A DNA stretch of 64,000 nucleotides from Metabacillus sp. B2-18 (GCF_021117275.1 NZ_CP088245.1:347501-411500), one strand, 5' to 3'; numbered from the stretch's first letter, positions 38,551-48,545 are shown. Numbers and translations: made by a program. The notes: generated by a model from the letters alone, not told the origin.

Positions 38551-40608
38551 TTAAATTTGGAATCGTCGAATTTGTTCTGAGAGTTGATCAGATATCTGTG
38601 ATAATTCACCCGCTCTATTTGATACTTCTTCCATTGAGCTTGTGGATTGCTGTGAAGAAGCTGCTGTTTGTTCAATACCTGCCGCTGCTTCTTCTGAGAC
38701 AGAGGCAATTTCTTCAATAGAATTGTTCATTTCACGGCTGCTATCAACAATTATTTTTAAATTAGTCGAGATGTGTTTAATATTTGTGACCATTTCTAAT
38801 ACAGATTGAGAAATGGTTTCAAATGTTTTACCTGTTAACTCAATTTGTCTAGAACCCTCATCAACCTCTTTATATCCTACCTGAAGTGATTGTACAACAT
38901 GAGAAGATTCATTTTGAATTTTATTTACGATGTTTGTAATATCAACGATAGATGCTTTTACTTGCTCTGCTAGTTTTCTTACTTCATCGGCTACAACGGC
39001 AAATCCCTTTCCGTGTTCACCTGCTCTGGCTGCTTCAATCGCAGCATTTAGAGACAATAGATTTGTTTGTTCTGCAATTTCTTGAATGACTAGAACTAAT
39101 TTTGAAATTTCTTTTGATTGTTGATCTAGACCTTGTACTTTATTGACAGCATCCTTAACAATACTGTCAATTGTCCCCATTTGATCAACAGACTGACTCA
39201 TTAATAGGCTTCCTTCCTTTGTCATAGACAGAACTTCATTTGATGTTTCAGAAACATTTTCACCACTTATGTTTGCTTCTTGTATTTTTCCAACGAAAGT
39301 TTCCATCATTTCTAATAAGTTTGTTGAGCTTGTAGCTTGGGATTCTGCTCCAAATGAAAGCTCTTGCATTGTTGTAGCAATTTGCTCGCTTCCCTCTTTT
39401 ACTTCATTTGCTGAGTGGGTTAGCTCAATACTTTGATTGGATAAATTCTCTGTCACATGTGTAACGCTCTCAATCATTTCCTTTAAGCTTCTTTGCATTT
39501 CATTTAAAGCAATAGCCAATTGGCCAATCTCTGTTTTAGGATTGAAATTTAATTCATTGTTCGTTAAATTTCCATTAGCTATCTCTTGGATATGTTTCAG
39601 GATCTTCTTAATCGGCTCAGTAATGGAACGACTAGTAAAGATTCCGAATAAAATAAGAGCAACTGTTATCACTAGTAAAACAACAATGTACGTAATTAAC
39701 TCAGCTTTTGCACTGCTTTGAAGGTTATTGGATTGATCTGTAAGGGATTCGGCAATCGCATCTTCAACCTCTTTGAAAAGATTGATTTTAGTTGTCATTT
39801 GTGTGTACCAATTCTCACTATCAACATTAAAATTTTCAGAAGTATTAAATGCTTTTTCCCTCATCTGTTTAACATCTTCTACTACTTGATTGCTTAAATG
39901 CTGTTCAAGCAAAGATAATACTTTGTTATTGGTTTCAGCATTTTGAAACAAGGATAAATATGTATCCTGTTGAGCAATAAGTGAGATAAACTTTTGATAT
40001 TCCCCGCTTGAAAATGAATCTCTTGCAAAAACATTACTCATTAGAGCACGTTCAATACCTGTTTTTTCCTTAGCATTCATAAATAACACATAAGCATTTA
40101 CTGATTTTGCAAGATCAGCATTAGGTGAAATTTTAGAAATATAGCTCATAACACTAAGCATTTTTTCGTTATGATGAGTGTAGTAGCTAATCCCTATCGA
40201 ATCCTCAATTTGTTGATTACTTACATTTTCCCTGTGCTCGGACAATTGATCTTTAATTTTTATCGCTTCTTGTAGTTCTTTTGTAAAATCTTCACCATAT
40301 GGTTTTGGATCAAAGCTACCGAGGAATTTATTAAGATCATTTAGTTTTGTATCTGTTACTTTTCGCTGTTGGGCTACCTCTGAACTGAATTTCTGACCAT
40401 CACTACCCATGAATACCCCGGTAGCACCTCGTTCTTTTTGCATTTCATGAACAAATGCACTGATTGTTGTTGAAAGGTTGATTAACTCACCTAACTGTGA
40501 TGCTTCTTTGACTGTTTTACTTCGTTCAATTGTACTAATACCTGCTAGTGCTAATATAACAAGTAGAGGTATCGTAATAAGAATAAATAACTTTCTGCTG
40601 ATTTTCAT
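38551..40608 (-). CDS. Methyl-accepting chemotaxis protein with NIT (nitrate/nitrite-sensing-type) domain
   Basis: The N-terminal TM ([19 protein letters not shown]) is followed by a periplasm-type helical domain with [22 protein letters not shown]...[13 protein letters not shown], the NIT domain pattern. TM2 is [22 protein letters not shown] (about 305-325), then HAMP ([23 protein letters not shown]) and the MCP signalling hairpin [47 protein letters not shown]. The ligand may be nitrate or nitrite, as known for NIT proteins, but this is not shown here. GGGGAAAG precedes ATG. It has 685 residues and is monocistronic. Confidence 0.92.
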   Translation of the reverse strand: MKISRKLFILITIPLLVILALAGISTIERSKTVKEASQLGELINLSTTISAFVHEMQKERGATGVFMGSDGQKFSSEVAQQRKVTDTKLNDLNKFLGSFDPKPYGEDFTKELQEAIKIKDQLSEHRENVSNQQIEDSIGISYYTHHNEKMLSVMSYISKISPNADLAKSVNAYVLFMNAKEKTGIERALMSNVFARDSFSSGEYQKFISLIAQQDTYLSLFQNAETNNKVLSLLEQHLSNQVVEDVKQMREKAFNTSENFNVDSENWYTQMTTKINLFKEVEDAIAESLTDQSNNLQSSAKAELITYIVVLLVITVALILFGIFTSRSITEPIKKILKHIQEIANGNLTNNELNFNPKTEIGQLAIALNEMQRSLKEMIESVTHVTENLSNQSIELTHSANEVKEGSEQIATTMQELSFGAESQATSSTNLLEMMETFVGKIQEANISGENVSETSNEVLSMTKEGSLLMSQSVDQMGTIDSIVKDAVNKVQGLDQQSKEISKLVLVIQEIAEQTNLLSLNAAIEAARAGEHGKGFAVVADEVRKLAEQVKASIVDITNIVNKIQNESSHVVQSLQVGYKEVDEGSRQIELTGKTFETISQSVLEMVTNIKHISTNLKIIVDSSREMNNSIEEIASVSEEAAAGIEQTAASSQQSTSSMEEVSNRAGELSQISDQLSEQIRRFQI

Positions 40609-40960
40609 TGACTTTCCCCACTTATCGTAATGATATATGCATATTATAAATGCAATAAAATCATATCTGATTTATGTGTAAAAAGTAACGGGAATAGATT
40701 CCTATTATGAGGGTTAACTAGTAATAAGGTACTATTAATTCTTTAGGTGCATCAATAAAATTAGCAGAATAGCTGCTGCAGTTTCCGAATACAAAAAACG
40801 AAATCAGCACACTTAAGTTTTTGTCAGCATAAAAATTCGCAAACTCACTGTTATTCCAATTGGGTGCTAAAAATAATATCTAACTACCAGAGGGTGGGTT
40901 ATGATTCTGAGAGGCGGATAAATAAAGCAACCTTCTTGAATTAAGTAACCATTATATAAA
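40609..40960. other. Gene-free stretch upstream of the NIT chemoreceptor
   Basis: There is no ORF with a plausible start. It contains the chemoreceptor promoter region, where I could not find a good sigma-D match, and blends into the hairpin repeats to the right. Confidence 0.45.
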
Positions 40961-41100
40961 TAAGCGGAATTTTTCTGGTTAGACTGAAGGATAGAACCGA
41001 TTTTTGGGATATAAGCGGAGTTCTTCCGGTTAAGCAAAGGAAAATGGTCCATTTTCATCTTTTTTGATTAAATAGGCGGAATCTTTCCGTCTATTTAATC
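40961..41100. repeat. Three related GCGGAA/TTCCG hairpins
   Basis: Variants of TAAGCGGAA-n-TTCCGGTTA occur at 40961-40981, 41012-41032 and 41066-41100. The third is a 35-base near-perfect palindrome: GATTAAATAGGCGGAA pairs with TTCCGTCTATTTAATC with one G-T pair. The first two are degenerate. Spacing is 51-54 bases. T-tracts flank the last copy on both sides. They look like a decayed hairpin tandem repeat. Confidence 0.7.
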
Positions 41101-41310
41101 TGTTTTTCATGATATTTCCTCAATAAAAGGAATTTCTCCACTTATTTTCTGGAGATTGATGAAGGTTTGCAAATTGCTTTCTTTTTAATTTTAGTACGAA
41201 GAAAAGCAATGTAAATTCGATTTTTGTACTTCATCATTGAACCTATTAGTGGCAAATACGACTGTTTTACTAATACAATATTAGTAATAAATAGAAAAGG
41301 AGTTGAATAA

Positions 41311-42273
41311 ATGTCCTATCTTTTATTAATCGTAGGTATTGCTTTACTTATTAAGGGGGCAGATTTTTTCGTTGATGGGGCATCAAGTATTGCTCGTGCT
41401 TTACATGTGTCGCCATTACTAATTGGGTTGACGATCGTTGCTTTTGGAACTAGTTCACCGGAAGCAACTGTAAGTATCATTGCTGCATTAGAGGAAAATG
41501 CAGGAGTTGCAATAGGGAATGTAGTGGGAAGTAATATTTTGAATATCACCTTTGTTGTTGGGGTAACAGCACTTATAAACCCCTTAAAGGTAGAAAATGA
41601 AACAATTAGAAAGGAAATTCCTTTTACATTATTAGCGAGTGTGGCCCTCCTTATTTTAGTAAGTGATGTGACGCTTCAATCCTTAGAAGCTAATTTCATT
41701 ACAAGAAGTGACGGATTAATATTCTTGTTATTTTTTGCAGTGTTTTTATATTACATTTTTGAGGTAGCGAGAAATAGTCGGGAAAAGATAAAAGAAGAAG
41801 CTTCAGTATCTAAAACAAGTCCACCTTCATGGGGGAAAAATAGTATTTACACAATAGGTGGCTTAGTAGCTATTATTATCGGGGGAGACTTGGTCGTTGA
41901 TCATGCCACTGTTATTGCTTATTCATTTGGGATGAGTGAAACATTAGTCGGTTTAACGATTGTAGCGATTGGTACATCATTGCCTGAGTTAATAACTTCA
42001 ATTACGGCTGCTATTAAAAAAGAAGGAGATATTGCACTTGGTAACATTGTTGGAAGTAATATTTTTAACATATTATTTGTCCTTGGTGCAGCCTCTGTTA
42101 TTTCTCCATTAGCCGTGGATAGCAAGATATTTGTTGATCTTATCCTTATGATTGTCTTAACGCTTATTTTACTTGTGTTCTCAAGAACAAGCTTCAGAGT
42201 CGGCCGTCGTGAAGGGACATTTCTTGTAGTGGCATATATTCTCTATATGATTTATATCATAATTAGAAATTAA
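41311..42273 (+). CDS. Calcium/sodium antiporter (CaCA family, YrbG-like)
   Basis: This 320-residue membrane protein has about ten TM segments and two inverted alpha repeats: VAFGTSSPEATVSIIAAL...NAGVAIGNVVGSNILNI in the first half and VAIGTSLPELITSITAAI...DIALGNIVGSNIFNILFV in the second. The GTSxPE and GNxxGSN motifs bind the exchanged cations. Such proteins extrude calcium or other divalent cations against sodium, potassium or protons. AAAGGAG precedes ATG and a strong terminator follows. Confidence 0.93.
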   Translation: MSYLLLIVGIALLIKGADFFVDGASSIARALHVSPLLIGLTIVAFGTSSPEATVSIIAALEENAGVAIGNVVGSNILNITFVVGVTALINPLKVENETIRKEIPFTLLASVALLILVSDVTLQSLEANFITRSDGLIFLLFFAVFLYYIFEVARNSREKIKEEASVSKTSPPSWGKNSIYTIGGLVAIIIGGDLVVDHATVIAYSFGMSETLVGLTIVAIGTSLPELITSITAAIKKEGDIALGNIVGSNIFNILFVLGAASVISPLAVDSKIFVDLILMIVLTLILLVFSRTSFRVGRREGTFLVVAYILYMIYIIIRN

Positions 42274-42276
42274 AAA

Positions 42277-42306
42277 TTCAAAGAGGGGATTGATCCCCTC
42301 TTTGAA
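42277..42306. terminator. Bidirectional terminator
   Basis: TTCAAAGAGGGGA pairs perfectly with TCCCCTCTTTGAA. It is convergent between the antiporter gene and the small minus-strand gene, whose stop it adjoins. Confidence 0.9.
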
Positions 42307-42307
42307 C

Positions 42308-42610
42308 CTAAATTGAACGTAAAGCGTCATCTAAATTATCAAACCCGCTAACATCGTCAGTGTTTGCCTCATCTGTTTCAACAGTCCAGAGATCTCTACC
42401 AGGAGCTAATTGTCCTTCTTCGTTCTTAAGATACGGGGTATGTATCATATACGTTTTTCCTTCTTTTCGTATTGTGTAGCCCATATGATAAATATCTTTC
42501 TGTCCTTGCTCTTCAAACACACCAATATCCTCTATCCCATATTTAGTCATAAGAGGCTGAAAAGAATGCTGTAACTCTCTAACTACATCGTCTCGATTAG
42601 TATATTCCAT
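42308..42610 (-). CDS. Small conserved Bacillus protein of unknown function (DUF5634-like)
   Basis: This 100-residue soluble acidic protein reads MEYTNRDDVVRELQHSFQPLMTKYGIEDIGVFEEQGQ, then YHMGYTIRKEGKTYMIHTPYLKNEEGQL. AAAGGAG is eight bases before the third of three clustered ATGs (42610), which I take as the start. It resembles short YtxH-independent cytosolic proteins of Bacillus that I associate with DUF5634, but that label is from memory and uncertain. No function is known. Confidence 0.65.
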   Translation of the reverse strand: MEYTNRDDVVRELQHSFQPLMTKYGIEDIGVFEEQGQKDIYHMGYTIRKEGKTYMIHTPYLKNEEGQLAPGRDLWTVETDEANTDDVSGFDNLDDALRSI

Positions 42611-42685
42611 CATCATTGCTCCTTTCATCTAGCTATTCTTAATATGTCTGACAAGCCTTGATTTCATAATGAAAACTTAGGTGTT

Positions 42686-43444
42686 TTAAGAAAAAAGAGT
42701 TGCCCATTCCAACACAGTTGATATAAAAGATTGCTTGTTTTCTGTGAATTGTTTTATTCTATGTCCATTTGCACCAGATGGATGGGGAAAATTAAATAAA
42801 TAAATATGATCATTAAGCTTATTATTTTTTATTAGGTTTTTCAAAACCTCTTCCACCATTTTGCCTAAGGGAATGACTAATGCAGGTGCTTTTATCTGTG
42901 ATAGCTCCTTGGGAAACATTTCATATGCGTAAGAAGTTAATAGTGAAGAATGGTTAATTTTGGGTCGATGTCCAGTATAGTTTCTCCCTTGATAGAAAAC
43001 AGGGTATTTTATGATTGATGTTGTATGGAGAAAGTCGCGATTTTTGCTAAACAAATAAGAAGAGCTTTTTATTTGAAAAACATTTTGAATTCCACAATGA
43101 TCGAGCATGTTGATTAAATTCTTCCTCATAGCTCCTGAAAAGCTTGCAGCTATTTTAGCTTTTTTTAGTGTCTGTTCGAGTGTGGAAGACTCTGAAATAG
43201 GTAAGCAGTCAATAACTTGTTCAAAGGCTGCCTTCATTTGAGTCCAACCTGGTGTAATTCCTATTATGACAATCTTAGCTTGATGGTTGATGTATTCATT
43301 ATGTGGTGAATAGTACATGGTCAACTCGTTATCTCGGTCGTGATCAATCAAAAATGACGTTGTTAATAAATCTTGTTTTTTTAGTGGTTTAATAAGATTT
43401 GATGATTGGATAACAGGTAAGAAGGATTGTAGCTTGGATTCCAT
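42686..43444 (-). CDS. Uracil-DNA-glycosylase-superfamily-like protein
   Basis: This 252-residue soluble protein has two blocks placed as in the UDG fold: AKIVIIGITPGWTQMKAAFEQ (about residues 56-76), where 'GxTPG' stands in for the catalytic 'GxxPG/GQDPY' loop, and IYLFNFPHPSGANGHR near the C-terminus, resembling the HPS DNA-intercalating loop. SQIKAPALVIPLGKMVEEVL between them fits the central strand. No iron-sulfur cysteines are seen. It may act on modified bases or nucleotides. Assignment rests on these two motifs only. Confidence 0.55.
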   Translation of the reverse strand: MESKLQSFLPVIQSSNLIKPLKKQDLLTTSFLIDHDRDNELTMYYSPHNEYINHQAKIVIIGITPGWTQMKAAFEQVIDCLPISESSTLEQTLKKAKIAASFSGAMRKNLINMLDHCGIQNVFQIKSSSYLFSKNRDFLHTTSIIKYPVFYQGRNYTGHRPKINHSSLLTSYAYEMFPKELSQIKAPALVIPLGKMVEEVLKNLIKNNKLNDHIYLFNFPHPSGANGHRIKQFTENKQSFISTVLEWATLFS

Positions 43445-43621
43445 GATTTCTCTCCCATTTGTTATTGAAGTCTTATTTTATGTACTTTTCTAAAAGACAT
43501 ACATCCAAGGAATCTGGGGGAATTTGCTGTAGGGTTATTTCTGAAATTGTCGAAAAAAGGTTTTAATATAGGCTCGATGTGGAATGAAAGAAACAACACC
43601 CATAATAAAGGAGCTGTTGAT

Positions 43622-44233
43622 ATGAAAGCATTGTATTTAAATACATCATTAAAAAAGAGTAATCAGGAATCTAACACAAGTGCACTTATGAAAGAGTCAA
43701 GATATTGGTTGGAAAATAAAGGTGTTACAACCGAGGAATTAAGATTAGCAGATTATCAGATTGCATACGGTATGGAATCCGATATGGGTGAGGGAGACCA
43801 ATGGCCTGAGGTATTAGAAAAAGTAAAAGAAGCAAATATTGTTGTCATTGGGACACCGATTTGGTTAGGTGAAAAAAGTAGTATTGCCACTTTATTAATG
43901 GAAAGATTATATGCTTCAAGTATGGAAAAAAATGATAAAGGGCAGAGTATTTTTTATAATAAAATTGGTGGAGCAGTTGTAACGGGAAATGAGGATGGTG
44001 CAAAGGAGTCTGCAAAATCACTTCTGTACGGACTTCAGCACATTGGTTTTACTGTTCCGCCAAATGTTGACGCCTATTGGGTAGGAGAGGCAGGTCCAGG
44101 TCCCTCATATATAGAAGAAGGAAGAGGTAATGACTTCACGAACGGAAAGGTCAAAACATTATCTTATAACCTTGTTCATTTTGCAAAGCTACTAGTGAAT
44201 CATCCTATTCCAGCTGAGGGTAATACACTATAA
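43622..44233 (+). CDS. NAD(P)H-dependent flavin reductase / flavodoxin-fold protein
   Basis: MKALYLNTSLKKSNQESNTSALM is the FMN-phosphate loop of the NADPH-dependent FMN reductase superfamily. IVVIGTPIWLGEKSSIATLLMERLYA is the second flavin-contacting loop, and GGAVVTGNEDGAKESAKSLLYGLQHIGFTVPP the third. The product has 203 residues and is cytoplasmic. I use ATG 43622 with AAAGGAG seven to eight bases upstream instead of the longer frame from 43547. The physiological substrate (flavin, quinone or azo compounds) is unknown. Confidence 0.88.
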   Translation: MKALYLNTSLKKSNQESNTSALMKESRYWLENKGVTTEELRLADYQIAYGMESDMGEGDQWPEVLEKVKEANIVVIGTPIWLGEKSSIATLLMERLYASSMEKNDKGQSIFYNKIGGAVVTGNEDGAKESAKSLLYGLQHIGFTVPPNVDAYWVGEAGPGPSYIEEGRGNDFTNGKVKTLSYNLVHFAKLLVNHPIPAEGNTL

Positions 44234-44403
44234 ATGAATTTTAAAAGGCTTCCGAATATATGGAAGCCTTTTAAAATTGAATAGAAGTTAGCGGTTAAAG
44301 TGGAAAGACAGTAAGAGTCCTTTACCCTCGTAAACAAAGCACTACCCCTCATTAAAGCTTCTTGTGCTTCTTGTAATTTTTCTTCTGCTTGTTGCTCATT
44401 CAT
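44200..44403 (-). CDS. Possible small ORF, doubtful
   Basis: From ATG 44403 the minus strand reads MNEQQAEEKLQEAQEALM, a plausible charged helix, preceded by GGTGGGTTGGGA. The second half, however, is translated through the perfect terminator hairpin at 44237-44278, which argues against the full length being real. It may be the start of a broken small gene or chance. Confidence 0.25.
   Translation of the reverse strand: MNEQQAEEKLQEAQEALMRGSALFTRVKDSYCLSTLTANFYSILKGFHIFGSLLKFIYSVLPSAGIG
44237..44278 (+). terminator. Terminator of the flavin reductase gene
   Basis: A 17-bp perfect inverted repeat has TTTTAAAAGGCTTCC against GGAAGCCTTTTAAAA and a short loop; it is bidirectional. Confidence 0.92.
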
Positions 44404-44546
44404 TCCCAACCCACCATTTTTTAAATTAGTATAAAATTCCACCAATGAAATGCAGTGATAAACATCACTGTTTATATTATTGATTTATAGTAAAAAAGTA
44501 TTAAGTGATAAATAAACCATTAGAATCATCAAGAGGAGAACATAAT

Positions 44547-46654
44547 ATGAAGAAATTACTGACACCTGCTATTGCCTTATTAAATCGATTTTCATTCTCA
44601 AAAAAGTTCCTACTACTGTTTGTTATTATCTTCTCGATAGTAGGCGTATTAGTTGGAAGTGTGGTTGTGAAAATTAATAGTGAGCTCTCATTCGTAAAAC
44701 AAGAGCAAGTTGGTACCAAGGTGTTGTCGGAATTATATCCATTAATTCAACTAACACAGCAGCATAGGGGATTAACAGTTAATGTGATCTCAGGAGATCA
44801 ATCAGCAGAGTCCAAGCTACAAGAGGTTCGAGGGAAAATCACAACACAAATGGATTCTTTTCAAGCAGCTTTGTCTAAAGAAACTTCTATGGAAAAAGTA
44901 AGTGATGATGTTAAAGGTGTTGTTCAAGAATGGGAAAAAACTAAAGATACAACACTTACTATGAGTGTTGGAGATTCAGTTGCACAGCACAATCAGTTGA
45001 TTTCATTAATGCTCCAAATGCTTCTGGATATTGCAGACGAAACAAATCTTACTCTGGATTCAGATCTTGTTAATAACCATATGAATAATTTATTAGTTCA
45101 AACTCTACCACAAATAACAGAATTCATGGGGAAATCAAGGGCTGTTGGAGTTGGAGTTGCAACTAAGCAAACGATGACAGAGGATGAGCGAATTCAACTA
45201 ATTTATTTAATGAGGATGATGGATGAATACATCATTACAGCAGACAGGACTTATCAAAGAATCTTTGAACTAGATCCTTCCATAAAAGACTCAATGGGAC
45301 CGTATGTAACAGAGTCAATTACAAATGCAAAAGAAATTGTTGAGATTATTAATAAAGATATACTAGAAGCATCAAAGATTACAATAGAACCGAATGTTTA
45401 TTTTGAAAAAACAACGATGACGATTAATAAGATTTATGAGTTATTATCGTATCAAACTGATGGATTAGATAAAGTTTTAGATGAAAAAGTAATTTCACTT
45501 AGTACTGAGCGTTTCGTGACAATTGGTGCGGCAATCTTTGTGTTACTTATCCTAATTTACTTAGTTACTGGTTTTTATTTTGGAATAAAAGATTCGGTGC
45601 GAAAAATACAGCATGCGACAAACAAAATTGCTCACAAGGATTTGTCTGCAACACTTGATATTACCTCAAAAGATGAATTTGGGATGATTTCAACTTCTCT
45701 AAATTCAATGATTGTTGCTGTAAGAGAAGTTATTCAGAATAGCCAGCAGGTTTCTCAAGAAGTTGCCTCAGCAAGTCAAGAGCTGCTTTCTATAACAGAG
45801 GAAACAACTCAGGCGACAAATACAATTACATCTTCTGTTGAAGAAGTTGCGATGATTGTTGAGCAGCAGTCCACTCATCTAAGGATAATGTTGAATTAGT
45901 TCAAAACCTTTCAGAGAAACTAAACTCAATTTCTATTGTTACATCTGAAGTATCATCTTCCTCTACTACTTCAGCGGAAGAAGCAGAAAAAGGGAATCGT
46001 AATGTAAATGAGACGATTACACAGATGAAGGTCATTCAAGACGCAGTAAAAAGAACGTCTGATGTTATTCAGAGATTGGGAGAAAGATCAAATGAAATTG
46101 GTTCCATTTTAGACGCGATTACATCAATTGCCCAACAAACAAATCTATTAAGCTTAAATGCAGCAATTGAAGCAGCCAGAGCTGGGGAACATGGAAAAGG
46201 ATTTGCGGTGGTTGCAGGAGAAGTGAAAAAACTAGCAGATGAATCATCACAATCTGCAAATAAAATCCGTCAAATTATTAGTGAAATACAAGCTGATACA
46301 AAGGATACCATGGGAGCAATGGAAAGTGTGGCTGCAGAAACAAATGAAGGAATGAACTTAGTAGAATTAACTGGTACTTCATTCTCGCATATCTTTGAAA
46401 GTACAAAAAAGGTAGCAAAAGAGATCGAAGAAATAGCAAATTCAGCAAACGGGATGCTAAACAGGGTAGATCAATTATCTTCATCAATACGAGAGTCAGC
46501 GAAACAAACAGAAATAACAGAAGAGAGTACACAAATGGTAGCTGCATCTACAGAAGAGCAGCTAGCATCAATGGAGGAAATTACTTCCTCAGCTAATGAA
46601 TTAAGTACAAGAGCTCAACATTTACATGATATTGTTGAGGAATTTAAATTATAA
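44547..46654 (+). pseudogene. Methyl-accepting chemotaxis protein, NIT-like sensor, frameshifted
   Basis: The intact product would be about 702 residues. The N-terminal TM (FLLLFVIIFSIVGVLVGSVVV) is followed by a helical sensor with LYPLIQLTQQHRGLTVNVISGD, similar to the NIT 'Q.ERG.T' motif. TM2 is FVTIGAAIFVLLILIYLVTGF, then HAMP. The frame breaks after MIVEQQS at about 45880, where a stop follows STHLRIMLN. One missing base restores [19 protein letters not shown] and the full signalling domain [37 protein letters not shown] is seven bases before ATG 44547. If the frameshift is real, the receptor ends before its signalling hairpin and cannot control CheA. Confidence 0.88.
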
Positions 46655-46663
46655 AGGTGGGTG

Positions 46664-46695
46664 TCCAGAATTAGAAAACTAATTCTGGATTTTTT
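46664..46695 (+). terminator. Terminator after the frameshifted chemoreceptor gene
   Basis: TCCAGAATTAG-AAAA-region-CTAATTCTGGA, then six T. Confidence 0.9.
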
Positions 46696-46699
46696 AATA

Positions 46700-46751
46700 T
46701 TGACATGTGGTAAATTATGGTATATTATTTTATTGAACAGTGGTTAATAAA
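46700..46751 (+). promoter_or_regulatory. Promoter and operator of the TetR gene
   Basis: TTGACA (46700-46705), 17 bases, TATTAT (46723-46728), immediately followed by ATTGAACAGTGGTTAAT (46732-46748). The same 17-base motif recurs at 47356-47372 before the dehydrogenase gene, so it is a probable operator of the TetR protein. Confidence 0.7.
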
Positions 46752-46767
46752 GAGTGAGGAGAGTAAA

Positions 46768-47340
46768 ATGTCACCTAGAAAATCAGTGGATAAAGAATTA
46801 TCAAGAGAAATGATCCTAGACGTAGCCAGAATTCTTTTCGTAAAAGATGGATATGAACATGTTTCAATGAGAAAGATTGCAAAAGAACTTGGGTATAGCC
46901 ATGGAGCACTTTATTATCATTTTAAAAACAAGGCAGAGTTATTTTATGCACTAGTCGCGGATGGTTTTTTCTTGTTAGATCAAAAGTTAGAAGAAGTCAT
47001 GGCAAAGGAGCTTTCAAAAGAAGATAAACTAAAAGAAGTATTTCTAGCTTATATTCACTTTGGAATAACCAATCCGAGTCATTATGAAACGATGTTTCTT
47101 ACAAAAGACCAAGAATTAAAGAGCTTTTTACAAGAAGAGCCTAATAACAGTTTTGAAAACTTTGCACAGGCAGTTCATTCTTTAGTGAACACAAAAATTA
47201 CACCGAAGGATATTTATTCAATCTTTTTGTCTCTCCACGGCTTTGTTACACATTTCATTTTTAAGGGTCAGGAATATGAGGATAGTAAAGATCTTGCAGA
47301 ATCGCATATCCAATTAATTTTGCGTTCGATAGAGTCATAA
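46768..47340 (+). CDS. TetR/AcrR-family transcriptional regulator
   Basis: This 190-residue protein has the N-terminal HTH MILDVARILFVKDGYEHVSMRKIAKELGYSHGALYYHFKNKAELFYALV, followed by an all-helical ligand domain (about 60-190). I start at ATG 46768, with GAGGAGAG close upstream; the longer frame from 46717 would begin inside the promoter and operator. Matching palindromic motifs flank it on both sides, so it most likely represses itself and the downstream dehydrogenase gene. The ligand is unknown. Confidence 0.9.
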   Translation: MSPRKSVDKELSREMILDVARILFVKDGYEHVSMRKIAKELGYSHGALYYHFKNKAELFYALVADGFFLLDQKLEEVMAKELSKEDKLKEVFLAYIHFGITNPSHYETMFLTKDQELKSFLQEEPNNSFENFAQAVHSLVNTKITPKDIYSIFLSLHGFVTHFIFKGQEYEDSKDLAESHIQLILRSIES

Positions 47341-47352
47341 TTTTTTTTGGTA

Positions 47353-47375
47353 TTAATTGAACAGTGGTTAATTAA
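47353..47375 (+). promoter_or_regulatory. Second copy of the TetR operator, before the dehydrogenase gene
   Basis: ATTGAACAGTGGTTAAT is present with TTA/TAA flanks, making an imperfect 23-bp palindrome that overlaps the region just before AAAGGAGG. The site would block transcription from the upstream promoter or a local one. Confidence 0.65.
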
Positions 47376-47388
47376 AGGAGGATGAATA

Positions 47389-48336
47389 ATGAAAAAAGCA
47401 TTAGTACTTGGTGCATCTGGTGGTATGGGGAGTGCTATTACATTTGAGTTAATCTCTCGGGGAATTAAAGTAATTGCTTTTGCTCGGAATATAAAAAAGC
47501 TAAAAGCATTATATGAAGGAAACAACCTTGTAGAAATCAAAGAGGGAGATGTTTTTAACTATTCTCAATTAAAGGATGCAGCAAAGGGTGCAGAGTGTAT
47601 TTATCATGCAGTAAATTTACCTTATCAGGAGTGGCAAACAAAACAAGAACCGATGATAAACAATATTTTACAAGTGTCAGAGAATGTTGGGGCTAAACTT
47701 GCAGTTGTTGACAATATTTACTCTTATGCTGAAAGTACAGGAGAAAAAGCATCTGAGGAGTATGAGAAAAATCCACAAACGAAAAAAGGGAAAATTCGTT
47801 TGAAAATTGGGAAGAAGGTAATGGACTCAAAGGTTCAAGCATTTATAGCGCATTTTCCTGATTTTTATGGACCATATGCTGAAAGTACAGTTCTCCACTA
47901 TTTCCTTCAGTCAATAATCGATCATAAAAAGGCAATGTTTGTTGGGGATAAAAAAGTACCAAGAGAGTATATTTATACTCCAGATGGAGCGAAAGCACTG
48001 GTAGAGCTTTCTTTACATGAAAAAGCTTACGGACAATGCTGGAATATTCCTGGTACAGGAGTGATAACAGGTGAAGAAATCATTAAGATCATACAGGGAA
48101 TAACAGGCTATTCAAGGAAGGTTTCAACAGTAACAAAAAATATGGTGCGTTTTATCGGGATTTTTGACCCTAGCATGAAAGAGTATGTAGAGATGTATGA
48201 TCTGACTCAAAAACCGCTAATTTTAAATGGAGAAAAATTAGAATGTTTAATAGGACCAATTCAAAAAACCTCTTATAAAGAGGGTTTAGAAGGAACATTA
48301 AATACCATGAAGGAAAAAGGTCTAATTACTATATAA
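47389..48336 (+). CDS. NAD-dependent epimerase/dehydratase-family (extended SDR) protein
   Basis: KKALVLGASGGMGSAITFELISRG is the N-terminal Rossmann dinucleotide loop (GxxGxxG) of the atypical SDR/NmrA-like group. GDVFNYSQLKDAAKGAECIYHAVN follows at the cofactor edge, and FYGPYAESTVLHYFLQS gives the later conserved region. The product has 315 residues and is soluble. AAAGGAGG precedes ATG. It is controlled with the TetR gene through a shared operator motif; the substrate is unknown, possibly a reactive or lipid-like compound. Confidence 0.85.
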   Translation: MKKALVLGASGGMGSAITFELISRGIKVIAFARNIKKLKALYEGNNLVEIKEGDVFNYSQLKDAAKGAECIYHAVNLPYQEWQTKQEPMINNILQVSENVGAKLAVVDNIYSYAESTGEKASEEYEKNPQTKKGKIRLKIGKKVMDSKVQAFIAHFPDFYGPYAESTVLHYFLQSIIDHKKAMFVGDKKVPREYIYTPDGAKALVELSLHEKAYGQCWNIPGTGVITGEEIIKIIQGITGYSRKVSTVTKNMVRFIGIFDPSMKEYVEMYDLTQKPLILNGEKLECLIGPIQKTSYKEGLEGTLNTMKEKGLITI

Positions 48337-48345
48337 TTCTGGAAT

Positions 48346-48379
48346 AAAAAAGATGTCTTGAAATTTTGACATCTTTTTT
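48346..48379 (+). terminator. Terminator of the TetR-dehydrogenase unit
   Basis: AAAAAAGATGTC pairs perfectly with GACATCTTTTTT, loop of ten bases. Confidence 0.92.
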
Positions 48380-48545
48380 AATTACATTGTTAGAATATCT
48401 TTCATTTTACTAGATACTGAGAGAAACATATTATAAGATTTTATATACATCATTAAAATTGTGTAAATTTTCCTAATTTTTTCACTAGTAAAGTACATAT
48501 AGTGCTATTATATAAGTAAAATTCTGACAAAAATGAGGATAATTC

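Noticed and set aside
40609..40660. Sigma-D promoter for the NIT chemoreceptor
   Set aside because: The only candidate (TATA-N15-TACGATAA on the minus strand) would put the start site inside the ribosome binding site.
40867..41058. 63-codon minus-strand ORF
   Set aside because: It reads through the GCGGAA hairpin repeats (two copies of KNSAY) and has no supporting start signal.
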